64,000 nucleotides of DNA from Flavobacteriaceae bacterium PS02336 (GTDB lineage Bacteria; Bacteroidota; Bacteroidia; Flavobacteriales; Flavobacteriaceae). How positions within the stretch are numbered: the stretch's first letter is position 1; every line of letters starts with the position of its first letter. Location of the stretch: contig JASCOF010000006.1 of assembly GCA_029960065.1 (NCBI GenBank), positions 186,001 to 250,000 of the forward strand. Reading direction: 5' to 3'. The position numbers were made by a program, and so were the translations under genes. The notes below the pieces were generated by a model that saw nothing but the letters and a program-made list of their open reading frames with translations, was not told the DNA's origin and made no database searches. Below, piece by piece: positions 44,101 to 51,987 of the stretch.

Positions 44101-47100
44101 TGAACCTGATCATAGGGCAGATTCTCTAATTTGGCAATCGGCTGGGTTTTATGATATCCCCAGATTATCGATACTGGATTTCCTCCCTCTTGTGTGAACT
44201 GCAGAAGATTTCCTTTATCATCATATTGGTCGTAAGTGATTTTTTTATCTAAAACGCCCGTACCTGGAAATTTACCGCTGAAAACATTTTTTGGCAGCAG
44301 CAGATTACTTGTTGACACGCTATTATCGTAAACAGTAAGCTGTTCGGAGATTTTGCTTCCGTTATAGCTTTCTGTTTTTAATGGCGGCTGCAGCATGTTT
44401 TGTGCCAAAAGCTGGTCTCTAAAAGGCTGGCCTGCCATTTCTGGATTAGAAGCATAATAAAATTTATTTTCTAATGTTTCTCCTTCTGAATTGGTAGAAG
44501 TCTGCGAGCTTAAAAGATAGTTATTGGCTGCATTATAAAAATATTTCGTTGTATTGGTTACTGCTTTTCCATGCAGATATTCTGTTTCTATTGTTTCTGT
44601 TTTGGCACGTACTATACAGTGGTTAAAGTATTTTTCAATACCAATTTTTCCCTGTAAATTACAGATAATTGTATTACATCCATTATTATAAGGAAGATTA
44701 TTTGTGACATGGTCTTTATTCATTGTATCCATGCCGGTTCCGGTGTCTAAACCTAATTCTGTATTATAATTAAAAAATATATCCTCTTTTAGAATGTCAT
44801 ATTTTGTAATGGTAGTCTTTACAGGAATGTTTCCATTATCTAGAAAATTATAGATATTGGTCTGTTCCAGTTTTCCATCAAACCATCCCTCGGGATTAGA
44901 CCTGGTAGTGCCTTTCAGCGCTTTTCTGTAAACAATCTGAGGTGCATCTAATTCTCCTGTGCTTACCCGATATTTGTTTTCTACAGCATTCTGATTGGAT
45001 AAAATAACCGAAATAGTGTTATAATTAATTCTGTTGCCACGAGAAAGTACGCCGGTTAAATAATTACTGGATCCAAATGTTATGGTATTGCCGCAATCCA
45101 CATATGTCGTTGATGATCTGCCGTCAAGACAAGGCGGTACAGTACAGTCAAATTTCCAAGGCGAGAATAAAAAATTGTGATGTATGCTGGTTTTTCCTGA
45201 ATTAAGATCTTTAACCTCATTGTAAACGTATTTTTTATCATTATACTTTTCGCCATTGCTGTCATAATCTGCAATAGATTTCACCCTTGCCCCGCTGTAG
45301 TTTACCATGCGGAGTTCTTTTACATCTTGAAAATTGTATTGAAAGAAAAGATTACCGTAGACATCATTAAATTTCGAAAGCGTGCTGTAAGTAACACTGT
45401 ACTGTCGACCTGCTACGGTAGATATCGGAGGAATAATTCCATCACCCTGCTGCAGTGAAATTGTGGAACCGTCAGATCTAAAAACCTGGCCAGCATCAAT
45501 TGTCAGGCTGTAAACAATTGAGTTGTTTGTAACATCTCGAATAGTTAATGCATGCCTGTCATGACCTTCTTCAACTGTAACTCCTTCACACCAGTCTACA
45601 GAGGCATTTGCATAAAAATACATTACAGAACCGTTTGATGTAAAATTAAAGGTCTGGGTACTTGGAAACTCATCATCATTTAATGGATGACAGGGTGTCT
45701 TGTTCGACTGGATCTCTTTTTTTTCTGATATCTGGACATCTACATTTTCCAGATTTAAATTATTTTCATATTCGATAATTGAATATCCTTTTGTAGGATA
45801 AATAATCTTATTCATCACTCCATACAAAGATTTAACAGCATCTGTTTTTCGGTCAGCTTTATCCAGAATGCCCGGAAATTCGCGATTCATATACTGTGAA
45901 TAACCATTTTCTCTTGTACCGTCATAATACACATTCAGCAGCGAAGGATAAGTATTTCCATTATTATATCCGTAAATATCCTGGCTGTAAGAGAGTCTGG
46001 GACTTAACTTATCTATATTGTTATACTCAAATTTCTGTACAGAATTATTCTTAAACGTAAGACTTTCTAAAAACACCCTCTTTTTATTTACAGAAACAGT
46101 CGGCGTCGGGCTGTTATTGGTTGTACTGTTTGAATAAATGTAATTCAAATTAATTTTCTCTGTTTCCTGAAAGCCGTTATTCACAGAAATTGAGCTAAGA
46201 AGATGACCTGCATAATAATCTTCCCTCTGTGTCAGATAATCAAATTCAACTCTGCAGTTTCCAAAATCAATTTTTGTTAAAACCTTCGCATTGCTTGTCG
46301 TGAAACTAGTAGTGCAGTCAAACATTGACGCCGCAGGTATTCCTGCACAGCTAGAATATCTCAACTGTGTTTTATAAGTTACGCTCTGCGAAAAATCATA
46401 CGGATAATACTTAAATATTGTTTTATAAGAAAACGTAACTACCTGGTTCTGAAATTCAATCTGTTTTAAATGCCAGGCTGTCGGTATCGGATCACGATAA
46501 GTTCGGGCGCAGTCACCAGCAATCTCAGAACTTTCTATAGTTTCAGCATTACCGCCAAAAGTGTACTTTATGCCGTCAGGAGTGATAAAAGTAAATCTAA
46601 GCGTTACTACCCCTTCAATTACCAGCCTTTCATAAGAGGCACGGATGCCGATTTCATCAGTATCCAGGTAGATCTGATTATTCTCTATATAAAAACTGCC
46701 GCTGTGCCCGTTAAAATTATAACTGTAAGCATCCTGTTCAGAATCCAGTTTATTGTAAAAAGTAGTGCCAATTGTATTATATGTACTATTCCAGATATTC
46801 ATGGCGTCGGCTCTTTTACCAGCTAAATACTCCGCATCACTATAGTTTCCAGCAATTATATCAAGCATAAACTGCGACTCAGGACGATATTTTATAGTCT
46901 GAGTAAATTCATCCGGCTCATCTTTTACTACTCTGGTAATCATTCCTCCAGCGGCTAAATTCCAGTTCATTCCTGCAATACCAGCAATGTCATTTACTTT
47001 AACACCATCTGTATAATAATTTAAAGATATAGGCACATTAATTCGTCCCTGTTTTACTGTGTACAAAGGCACCGAATAAGAGAATCCTCCATTATTACTG

Positions 47101-47300
47101 CTCATATCCAGATTACCGTACTTAGTAAAATTATAATTATCTATGGACGGGGTAACCACATTCACGCTTTGTTCCGGCGTATCTTGAGCATATGCAGCAG
47201 AGAGAATATTAAGGAGAAATACTGCAGCTAAGACAGCATTTAATCTTTTAATTTTAAAACCTTTACCAGCTGGTTTTATTTTTTTTGTATAATTGAACAT
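41166..47300 (-). CDS. Large exported shell-like protein with 12 DUF5977-type repeats (TcB-like partner)
   Basis: 2044 residues. Signal peptide with a long basic start (cleavage near AYA-Q, about residue 39). The N-terminal two thirds resemble the Rhs/SpvB beta-shell group (YSVPLYTVKQGRINVPISLN, GIAGMNWNLAAGGMITRVV at about 75-120) with YD-type units only near 1110-1160 (TYNPLIGVTSMTDPKGI, YYEYDAANRLKFI). Then follow twelve Cys-pair repeats (about 1172-1965) and a short beta end (QQIALKKMFITLTA, final MSFY). It has no Rhs core and no toxin tip. The next gene supplies both, so the pair corresponds to a split TcB/TcC. The stop of the T9SS partner upstream is 5 bp from its start. Confidence 0.85.
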   Translation of the reverse strand: MFNYTKKIKPAGKGFKIKRLNAVLAAVFLLNILSAAYAQDTPEQSVNVVTPSIDNYNFTKYGNLDMSSNNGGFSYSVPLYTVKQGRINVPISLNYYTDGVKVNDIAGIAGMNWNLAAGGMITRVVKDEPDEFTQTIKYRPESQFMLDIIAGNYSDAEYLAGKRADAMNIWNSTYNTIGTTFYNKLDSEQDAYSYNFNGHSGSFYIENNQIYLDTDEIGIRASYERLVIEGVVTLRFTFITPDGIKYTFGGNAETIESSEIAGDCARTYRDPIPTAWHLKQIEFQNQVVTFSYKTIFKYYPYDFSQSVTYKTQLRYSSCAGIPAASMFDCTTSFTTSNAKVLTKIDFGNCRVEFDYLTQREDYYAGHLLSSISVNNGFQETEKINLNYIYSNSTTNNSPTPTVSVNKKRVFLESLTFKNNSVQKFEYNNIDKLSPRLSYSQDIYGYNNGNTYPSLLNVYYDGTRENGYSQYMNREFPGILDKADRKTDAVKSLYGVMNKIIYPTKGYSIIEYENNLNLENVDVQISEKKEIQSNKTPCHPLNDDEFPSTQTFNFTSNGSVMYFYANASVDWCEGVTVEEGHDRHALTIRDVTNNSIVYSLTIDAGQVFRSDGSTISLQQGDGIIPPISTVAGRQYSVTYSTLSKFNDVYGNLFFQYNFQDVKELRMVNYSGARVKSIADYDSNGEKYNDKKYVYNEVKDLNSGKTSIHHNFLFSPWKFDCTVPPCLDGRSSTTYVDCGNTITFGSSNYLTGVLSRGNRINYNTISVILSNQNAVENKYRVSTGELDAPQIVYRKALKGTTRSNPEGWFDGKLEQTNIYNFLDNGNIPVKTTITKYDILKEDIFFNYNTELGLDTGTGMDTMNKDHVTNNLPYNNGCNTIICNLQGKIGIEKYFNHCIVRAKTETIETEYLHGKAVTNTTKYFYNAANNYLLSSQTSTNSEGETLENKFYYASNPEMAGQPFRDQLLAQNMLQPPLKTESYNGSKISEQLTVYDNSVSTSNLLLPKNVFSGKFPGTGVLDKKITYDQYDDKGNLLQFTQEGGNPVSIIWGYHKTQPIAKLENLPYDQVQSHAGNIQALSNADYDNCMSSDCNEQILRTALNNLRSVFPQAMVSTYTYNPLIGVTSMTDPKGISSYYEYDAANRLKFIKDKDLNVLQKYCYNFKGQQINCDDNSSSSVVLYKSAARSGSFTKDNCPAGGSGSSVNYTQAAGAAVSTISQDDADSKALDKFNTDGKAYANAHGDCTFSSIAYSGTFTKNSCSAGGEGSSVAYNQPAGTSTSKISQADANVAGLQKFNTDGQANADSQGYCTFRSIAYSGSFTRNNCAAGGTGLSIIYTQTAGSELSQISQADADQRGLQKFNADGQAYANTNAKCIFRNTVQTALFTRNNCASGGTPESVWYAVPAGTYDSDISQAAADAAAQNDITVNGQAYANANAACRFWNTVQSLLIARNNCAPGGTPENVYYTVPAGTYDSYASQAAADARAQNDISQNGQAYANANAKCTFWNSAQSRLITRNNCTPGGTPASVWYSVPAGRYSSTESQAAADTQAQNEIDENGQAFANNDANAKCTFWNTAKSQLFTRNNCASGGTPASVWYAVPAGRYSSNVSQAAADAQAQYEIDANGQAFANNDANAKCTFWNNAQSGLFTRNNCAPGGIPGNAWYNVPAGRYSSTESQAAADAQAYYEINANGQAFANNDANAKCTFWNTEQSGLFTKNNCAAGGIPSTVWYTVPAGRYSSVESQDAANAAAWNEINANGQNHANANAVCTFTNVLKMQTFTRNNCDAGGVPDAATYVVPAGKYYSTYSQAAADDQAQYEINQYGQAHANANASCTYYSTARSGSFTKNNCGVGTVIGSTVAYSQNAGVEYSTASQAEADARGLQRFNSDGQAYANANGYCFYYNRAKSGSFTKNNCALGYQPGAPTVYTVAANTLISYTSQAEADNFAQANVNSNGQAYANANGVCDPIYFNAVGDQQIALKKMFITLTASSSNHNGRIFHIEIYYDTASNPNTYKAVDLQLLAGETTKTFTVAVPALTNAEMSFY
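41400..43758 (-). repeat. Twelve tandem coding repeats of 195-204 bp (DUF5977-type)
   Basis: Each unit encodes 65-68 residues on the plan FTRNNCAxGGxP...VPAGxYSS...SQAAADAxAQ...NGQAYANANAxC, with two Cys per unit. Units 4-9 are most alike (PGGTP/SGGTP versions, some with an inserted ND before ANAKC), pointing to recent internal duplication. Units 1-3 and 11-12 are divergent. Ordinary coding repeat, not CRISPR. Confidence 0.9.
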
Positions 47301-47305
47301 CCTAT

Positions 47306-48958
47306 TTAATTAACTTTTTTAATAACTTTTACCGACTCCGTTTTTACATCCGTCTGAATTTTGATAATATAAACCCCGTCCGGATAATAAGTCATATCCA
47401 CAGGAACGGTTCTGCTTGAAATATCAAACCTCTGAAGAGTCCTTCCCAGAATATCAAACAAAGTTGCTGTTCCTTTATTAAAATCATAGCCGATAATGAC
47501 ATTAGTATAGGTTACAACAGGATTTGGAATGGCTTCAATGCTGGCTTTTACTTTCTCGACTTTTGCTTTATCCTTTAGTTTCACCACCCAGAAATCATTT
47601 GCACCGATACTGGAGTTTTTATCTTTTGATGATCCGTTGGAAGTACCGGCCATCAGATAGCCACCGTCTCTGGTTTCCACCAGTTTTCGCAGAATATCCT
47701 CTCCTCCGCTTCCAACTGTCCTGTTCCATATTTCTTCTCCTTGATCATTTATTTTCAGGGCGATATAATCGTTTATTCCATCCTTTTCTTTTGCTATTAA
47801 TCCGGCTGCTTTTGAAGCAGGTCCTCCTCCAGATTTTGGACCCGAGTTTCGCGCATGCCCTCCTATTAAATAGGTCTGGTCATTATTTTCTACTAAAGAA
47901 GTAAGGATATCCACTTTTCCAAAATCAAATGTTCTGCTCCAGATTACGCCGCCTTGTTCATCTAATTTTAAAACCCAGTAATCTGTTCCGTTTCCGACAA
48001 TACCGCCCTGAGGAGTTAACGCATTAGAACTGTTTGAATTTCCTCCCACAATATAACCGCCGTCTTTGGTCTGATGGATCACATAAGGCTGGTCATCGCC
48101 ATTGCCTCCGTAGGTTTTCTGCCACTGAATTTCTCCTGCATCATTTATTTTTACAATCCAGTAATCTCCCGCTCCTTTATGCGGCTCTGTTTTATCACCT
48201 GAAACCGGAGAATTTGAATAACCAGCCAGAATATAGCCGTTATCTGCAGTCTGCTCCATGCTTCGCAGTATATCCGAGTATTGTCCGCCGTAGGTTTTCT
48301 GCCATTCAATAACTCCCTGTTTATCCAGTTTTATAACCCAGTAATCCATACTTCCCCTGCTCTTTTCAGATTTTGAATACGGATCAGGAACAAAAGATTT
48401 TTCATCAAATTTTGAACTCGTAATAGAACGCGGACTGGAGCTTGAAGAGCCTCCTAAAATATACCCCCCGTCTTTTGTCTGGAAAGCGCATAATAATTCT
48501 TCCTGTCCGTCGCCGCCAATAGTTCTCTGCCACTGTTCGTCGCCTGCCGCATTAAGTTTTATAATCCAGAAGTCTGAGAGTCCTTTACAGTTTTCTTTTT
48601 TCTGAAAACTTTTAGCAGAATTTGAAGTGCCTGCCAGAAGAAATCCCCCGTCGCTGGTATTTTTAATGCTCTGCAGAAGGTCAAAACCGGATCCCCCGAA
48701 ACTTTTCTGCCAGTCCAGTTCTCCGTTTTCTTTCATTTTCCAAATCCAGTAATCTAAATCTCCATGGTTTTCCTCGTCTTTATTTCCTGTTTTATCAGAA
48801 AGCGAACTTCCTGCCAGAATAAAACCGTAATCAGCCGTCGGCTGTGCATCAAAAAGGTAATCAGCATGTGTGCCTCCATAGGATTTCTCCCAGAGAATAT
48901 CCTGGGAATAATTGAAAAACGGCACAATAAAAGAAAACAGTAAGTAAAGTTTCCGCAT
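47306..48958 (-). CDS. Secreted beta-propeller-like protein with T9SS sorting domain, first gene of the second Rhs operon
   Basis: 550 residues. Signal peptide ends near FNYSQ (residue 19). Seven to eight blades of about 60 residues repeat WxKxYGG/SFGG...D...T.DGG(Y/F)xxxGxSxS...GxxDYWxxKxxxxGxxxWQ (for example EWQKTYGGQYSDILRSMEQT, then DNGYILAGYSNS). The last 75 residues (IEAIPNPVVTYTNVIIGYDF, LFDILGRTLQRF, YPDGVYIIKI) are a T9SS type A sorting domain. It opens a five-gene tightly packed operon: propeller, TcB-like shell, Rhs/tip, small membrane protein, TonB-like protein. It is the counterpart of the T9SS gene in the first Rhs operon. Confidence 0.88.
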   Translation of the reverse strand: MRKLYLLFSFIVPFFNYSQDILWEKSYGGTHADYLFDAQPTADYGFILAGSSLSDKTGNKDEENHGDLDYWIWKMKENGELDWQKSFGGSGFDLLQSIKNTSDGGFLLAGTSNSAKSFQKKENCKGLSDFWIIKLNAAGDEQWQRTIGGDGQEELLCAFQTKDGGYILGGSSSSSPRSITSSKFDEKSFVPDPYSKSEKSRGSMDYWVIKLDKQGVIEWQKTYGGQYSDILRSMEQTADNGYILAGYSNSPVSGDKTEPHKGAGDYWIVKINDAGEIQWQKTYGGNGDDQPYVIHQTKDGGYIVGGNSNSSNALTPQGGIVGNGTDYWVLKLDEQGGVIWSRTFDFGKVDILTSLVENNDQTYLIGGHARNSGPKSGGGPASKAAGLIAKEKDGINDYIALKINDQGEEIWNRTVGSGGEDILRKLVETRDGGYLMAGTSNGSSKDKNSSIGANDFWVVKLKDKAKVEKVKASIEAIPNPVVTYTNVIIGYDFNKGTATLFDILGRTLQRFDISSRTVPVDMTYYPDGVYIIKIQTDVKTESVKVIKKVN

Positions 48959-48998
48959 AAGATCTTGTATAGAATTTGGGGTTATTATAATTGATGGG

Positions 48999-49006
48999 CG
49001 AATATA
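48999..49006 (-). promoter_or_regulatory. Candidate -7 box of the second Rhs operon
   Basis: TATATTCG on the minus strand, identical to the box before the first Rhs operon, 40 bp upstream of the ATG at 48958. Confidence 0.4.
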
Positions 49007-49026
49007 ACTTAACCTCTTGTAAGTTT

Positions 49027-49044
49027 TTTACGGGATTCCGTAAA
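49027..49044. promoter_or_regulatory. Palindrome TTTACGG-GATT-CCGTAAA upstream of the second Rhs operon
   Basis: Perfect 7-bp arms, 20 bp upstream of the candidate -7 box, overlapping the -33 region, no T-run. Candidate operator. The rest of the 48959-49519 gap holds the module at 49224 and the terminator at 49265. Confidence 0.4.
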
Positions 49045-49223
49045 GCTTTAACTTTTGTTTCAATACGAATATCTTATCACGTTTTATAAATAAAAATTGG
49101 ATATGAAGAATAAGCATTTTTGCTATCCCAGCCAGTACGGAAATAAATTTTAATTTTTAGAATATTCAAAATCTAAATTTAAAAAACTGATTATACTAGA
49201 CTTAAAATTTTTAAATCATTCCC

Positions 49224-49256
49224 AAAATCGTTCGAGAATTGTCCCGTTACGGCTAC
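49224..49256 (+). repeat. 33-bp border module, copy A
   Basis: AAAATCGTTCGAGAATTGTC, then CCGTTACGGCTAC. Two base differences from copy C (51902). It contains a T-loop-like GTTCGA and a CTAC end, like a tRNA 3' end without paired stems. A repeated-family terminator starts 8 bp later. Confidence 0.8.
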
Positions 49257-49264
49257 AACGATAA

Positions 49265-49294
49265 AAGCTTCAGAGAAATCTGAAGCTTTTTTTT
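49265..49294 (+). terminator. Terminator, fully paired variant of the repeated family
   Basis: AAGCTTCAGA-GAAA-TCTGAAGCTT with T-run to 49294. No plus-strand gene ends near it. It belongs to border module A. Confidence 0.8.
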
Positions 49295-49519
49295 GTTTAT
49301 CTTAGATTTACTTAAGTTTGATTATTGCGAGTGCGAAGGGCGGAGACATTCGCACAGCTTTTCATAAGACACTCTTCAGGGGATCTGGGGTAGCGAACAA
49401 ATACAAATAGATAATTAAAAAAAGAAAATGTCTGGAAATAGTATATATGGATTAGTCCAACAGATAAATATTTAAAATATGGTATCAGATCACTGTATTT
49501 CTAATAAAAAAATGAAAAG

Positions 49520-49986
49520 ATGAAAGAGAACAGGTATAAGTTAGACTCCGCAAATTTAATTAAGGTAATAGATGCAGCAATTAAAACGTTTAAAAAAGTA
49601 CCTCCTTTGCATTTCGATGAGTTTCAAACTTTGGAAGTTATAAATTTGCATGAGGAATGGAAAAATGACATTATAAATGCAGAAACTAAATTTCAAAATT
49701 TACGTAGTTTAAAATATAGAAATGAAGATGTCTTTACTTATTTTAACGAAGGTCAGGAGAATGTGTCGAAGAATTCTGGAAGGAGATTAAAGCACAAAGT
49801 CTACCGTATAAAAGAGAAAACAAAATGACTAAGATTATGAAAAGAAAAAAAATCAATAATACTCATGAATATGATTTTGTGATAGATGTGATAGTTCCTT
49901 ACGAACAAGAGGGTTTAATTACCCTTGATGAAGTTGTACTTTTAAACAATCTTATTTCTCAGTTTGAACTTAGAAATAAGAAGTAG
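49520..49986 (+). pseudogene. Frameshifted copy of the 34810-35277 family
   Basis: The plus-strand frame from 49520 gives MKENRYKLDSANLIKVIDAA through NLRSLKYRNEDVFTYFNEGQ, parallel to the intact paralogue. It then shifts near 49757-49765 into an unrelated tail that stops at 49828. From that point another frame restores the family end: VEEFWKEIKAQSLPYKRENK, KKINNTHEYDFVIDVIVPYE, then QEGLITLDEVVLLNNLIS and a TAG at 49984-49986. One base is missing (or extra) relative to the paralogue. The two halves together make 155 residues, the intact length. Expressed only if the frame slips. Confidence 0.8.
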
Positions 49987-50106
49987 TAATAGAATAAATA
50001 AAAAGGAGACTTTTAATATAAAGAAAAACTTCAACAGTTAACAGTTAATTAGTGTGTTAGATTATATTGAATCTAAACATATATTTATTTTCTTCAAATC
50101 ACTTGT

Positions 50107-50139
50107 AAAATGGTTCGAAAATTGTCCCGTTAGGGCTAC
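50107..50139 (+). repeat. 33-bp border module, copy B
   Basis: AAAATGGTTCGAAAATTGTC, then CCGTTAGGGCTAC. One base different from copy C. Terminator starts 6 bp later. Confidence 0.8.
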
Positions 50140-50144
50140 AAGGT

Positions 50145-50181
50145 AAAAGACCGATCTTTAAAAAAGATCGGTCTTTTTTTT
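50145..50181 (+). terminator. Terminator of border module B
   Basis: AAAAGACCGATCTT / AAGATCGGTCTTTT hairpin and T-run. It follows the frameshifted gene by 160 bp. Confidence 0.85.
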
Positions 50182-50244
50182 ATGTTTTTTTTATCAATAA
50201 CAAAGCTTTAGCTTACAAAAACATAATGATTCATCAATCCTTTT

Positions 50245-50271
50245 AGGTTGACCTGATGGGATTCGAACCTA
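50245..50271 (-). repeat. tRNA-3'-end-like relic
   Basis: Read on the minus strand: TAGGTTCGAATCCCATCAGG then TCAACC, with the order of a T-loop, T-stem end, acceptor and discriminator, but no tRNA body upstream and only partial stem pairing. Related to the pair at 34141-34250. The remainder of the 49987-50444 gap shows nothing else. Confidence 0.55.
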
Positions 50272-50444
50272 TTTACCAATCATTTTTAGAAGAAAGAAGC
50301 TAATAATTTTATGGCAAGATTTACAAACATAAAGCCTACAGTCCATCTATAAATTTATATGCAAATCTTGTGAGAAATAAATTATATTAGCACTTCATAA
50401 ACTGATAATTAAATAAGCTTTTTTTCAGTCATAGCTTAATATAT

Positions 50445-51092
50445 ATGGAAATCACTTTTAGTCCCAGAGCTTTTTATCCTGCTGAATTAAAATTATTAAA
50501 AAAACTAGTTGCACAAAATGAAAAAATGACGAACAGAAAAATAAAATTTTCTCATTTAATCATAGCTGGTGTAATAGGAATCGGATGCGCTTATGTTGCG
50601 ATGAAAATACCTGAGAGTTTCTGGACATTCCTCTTTGGAACTCTTGGAGTTTTTGCATTTTCATTTATTGTATTTATGCCTTATGAAATTTATAAATTGA
50701 CAAAAGAGCATAAAATTATATTGAATCAACTTAATGAAATAATAGATAAAGGTGTAGTTCGTACTTGCAGAATTTCTGCTGAAAGAATTGCTATAGCACC
50801 AGAATATGAAGATGAAAGTGATTTGTATATTATTGAACTTAATAAAAACGAAGTACTTTATTTATGGGATATAGGATATAATTTGAATAAAAAATTTCCA
50901 TGCTCAGACTTTGAAATTTATGAAAATCCTTTTTTCGATTGTACAAACATGCGAATTTATCCTCTAAGTGATAAAACAAAACCAATTAAAATTGACAAGA
51001 AAGCAAAATGGGATTATATGAAGAAATTTGGCGCGCCTGGGAATTTAGAAATTCGCAAAATTGCTTTTGATGAAACATTGAAAATTAGTTAA
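50445..51092 (+). CDS. Two-pass membrane protein of unknown function
   Basis: 215 residues. A short cytoplasmic start (MEITFSPRAFYPAELKLLKK), two hydrophobic helices (HLIIAGVIGIGCAYVAM, about 36-52, and FLFGTLGVFAFSFIVFMPYE, about 62-81), then a soluble C-terminal domain of 130 residues with LYIIELNKNEVLYLWDIGYN and FDCTNMRIYPLSDKTK. No recognised family. It precedes a SuFu immunity-type gene by 20 bp and is cotranscribed with it. In such islands a membrane protein before or after SuFu may itself be an immunity protein. The pair sits between border modules B and C, that is, in one cassette. Confidence 0.65.
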   Translation: MEITFSPRAFYPAELKLLKKLVAQNEKMTNRKIKFSHLIIAGVIGIGCAYVAMKIPESFWTFLFGTLGVFAFSFIVFMPYEIYKLTKEHKIILNQLNEIIDKGVVRTCRISAERIAIAPEYEDESDLYIIELNKNEVLYLWDIGYNLNKKFPCSDFEIYENPFFDCTNMRIYPLSDKTKPIKIDKKAKWDYMKKFGAPGNLEIRKIAFDETLKIS

Positions 51093-51112
51093 ATAGTACA
51101 CAAAAAAAGAAC

Positions 51113-51751
51113 ATGAATAAAAAAGTCCCTAATAGTGTTGAAATTGTTGATAATCATTTAGATCATTTTTTTGACGAAAATGAAGATATTGTTGTATTTG
51201 ATGAAATAGAATCAGAAATAATTCATAGAGATATCTTTTTCATAAAAGCAAACCAAGACAGACCGTATCATATTTTATTAAGCTGTGGGATGAGTGCCTT
51301 ACCAATGAATGTTCCAAAAGATATTGAATCATCAGAATATGTCGAAATAATGATTTTATTACCAAAGGAATGGAATTTAGAACATGATTCTTTTAGTGAT
51401 GAAAAAAACTACTGGCCTATTAGAATTATGAAGGAGATAATGATGTCACCTCACGAAAACAAAACTTGGTTTGGTTTTGGGCATACTTTTGGATATGAAG
51501 AAGATGATGAATTTGCAGAAGGTGTTGGATTCAATTGTGTAATGCTGGCGCATTCTATGGAATTGTCAGACGATTTTACTCAAATTCAATTAGAAAATGA
51601 AAAAGTAGTTGACATTTACACATTAATCCCTCTCTACAAAGAAGAGCTAGAATTCAAGAAAAAAAATGGAGCATATGCTTTACTTGAACATTTTGACAAA
51701 TTTGGAATTGAAGAAATAGTCGAAATTGGGCGAAAAAATGTATGTAAATAA
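51113..51751 (+). CDS. Suppressor-of-fused (SuFu) family protein, second orphan immunity candidate
   Basis: 212 residues. SuFu-type segments: DRPYHILLSCGMSALPMNVP (about 44-63), SSEYVEIMILLPKEWNLEHD (about 69-88), YWPIRIMKEIMMSPHENKTW, GFGHTFGYEE, and IYTLIPLYKEELEFKKKNGA near the end. It belongs to the WFG-x-GHT subgroup (family motif WFGFGHT seen here) and is diverged from the SuFu protein at 32772. Cytoplasmic. Known: SuFu proteins commonly neutralise polymorphic toxins. No toxin in this cassette. Cotranscribed with the two-pass membrane protein. Confidence 0.85.
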   Translation: MNKKVPNSVEIVDNHLDHFFDENEDIVVFDEIESEIIHRDIFFIKANQDRPYHILLSCGMSALPMNVPKDIESSEYVEIMILLPKEWNLEHDSFSDEKNYWPIRIMKEIMMSPHENKTWFGFGHTFGYEEDDEFAEGVGFNCVMLAHSMELSDDFTQIQLENEKVVDIYTLIPLYKEELEFKKKNGAYALLEHFDKFGIEEIVEIGRKNVCK

Positions 51752-51901
51752 GAATCTAATAAACTACAATTATCTCATAATTAGCATGTAATTTTTACTT
51801 GTATTTAATTCGATTTAACCACTTCCTGAATAGTAGTGAGAATCTAAATCTCAAGGTTAAATATAAAACTTTATCGGACTTAATTTCTTTAGATCATTGG
51901 C

Positions 51902-51934
51902 AAAATGGTTCGAGAATTGTCCCGTTAGGGCTAC
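51902..51934 (+). repeat. 33-bp border module, copy C
   Basis: AAAATGGTTCGAGAATTGTC, then CCGTTAGGGCTAC, followed by TA as in the tRNA-fMet end (CTACTA). Terminator begins 8 bp later. Confidence 0.8.
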
Positions 51935-51942
51935 TACGGAAA

Positions 51943-51971
51943 AAGCTTCAGAGAAATCTGAAGCTTTTTTT
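51943..51971 (+). terminator. Repeated-family terminator of border module C
   Basis: AAGCTTCAGA-GAAA-TCTGAAGCTT with T-run, the same fully paired variant as at 49265, and 16 bp from the convergent MutS-like stop. Confidence 0.85.
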
Positions 51972-51987
51972 GTTTACAACCATTTAA

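Noticed and set aside
49224..51971. Integron-like attC sites
   Set aside because: The 33-bp modules have only a short CCC/GGG palindrome, lack attC core sites, and no integron integrase is present. Tandem acquisition at tRNA-like ends fits better.
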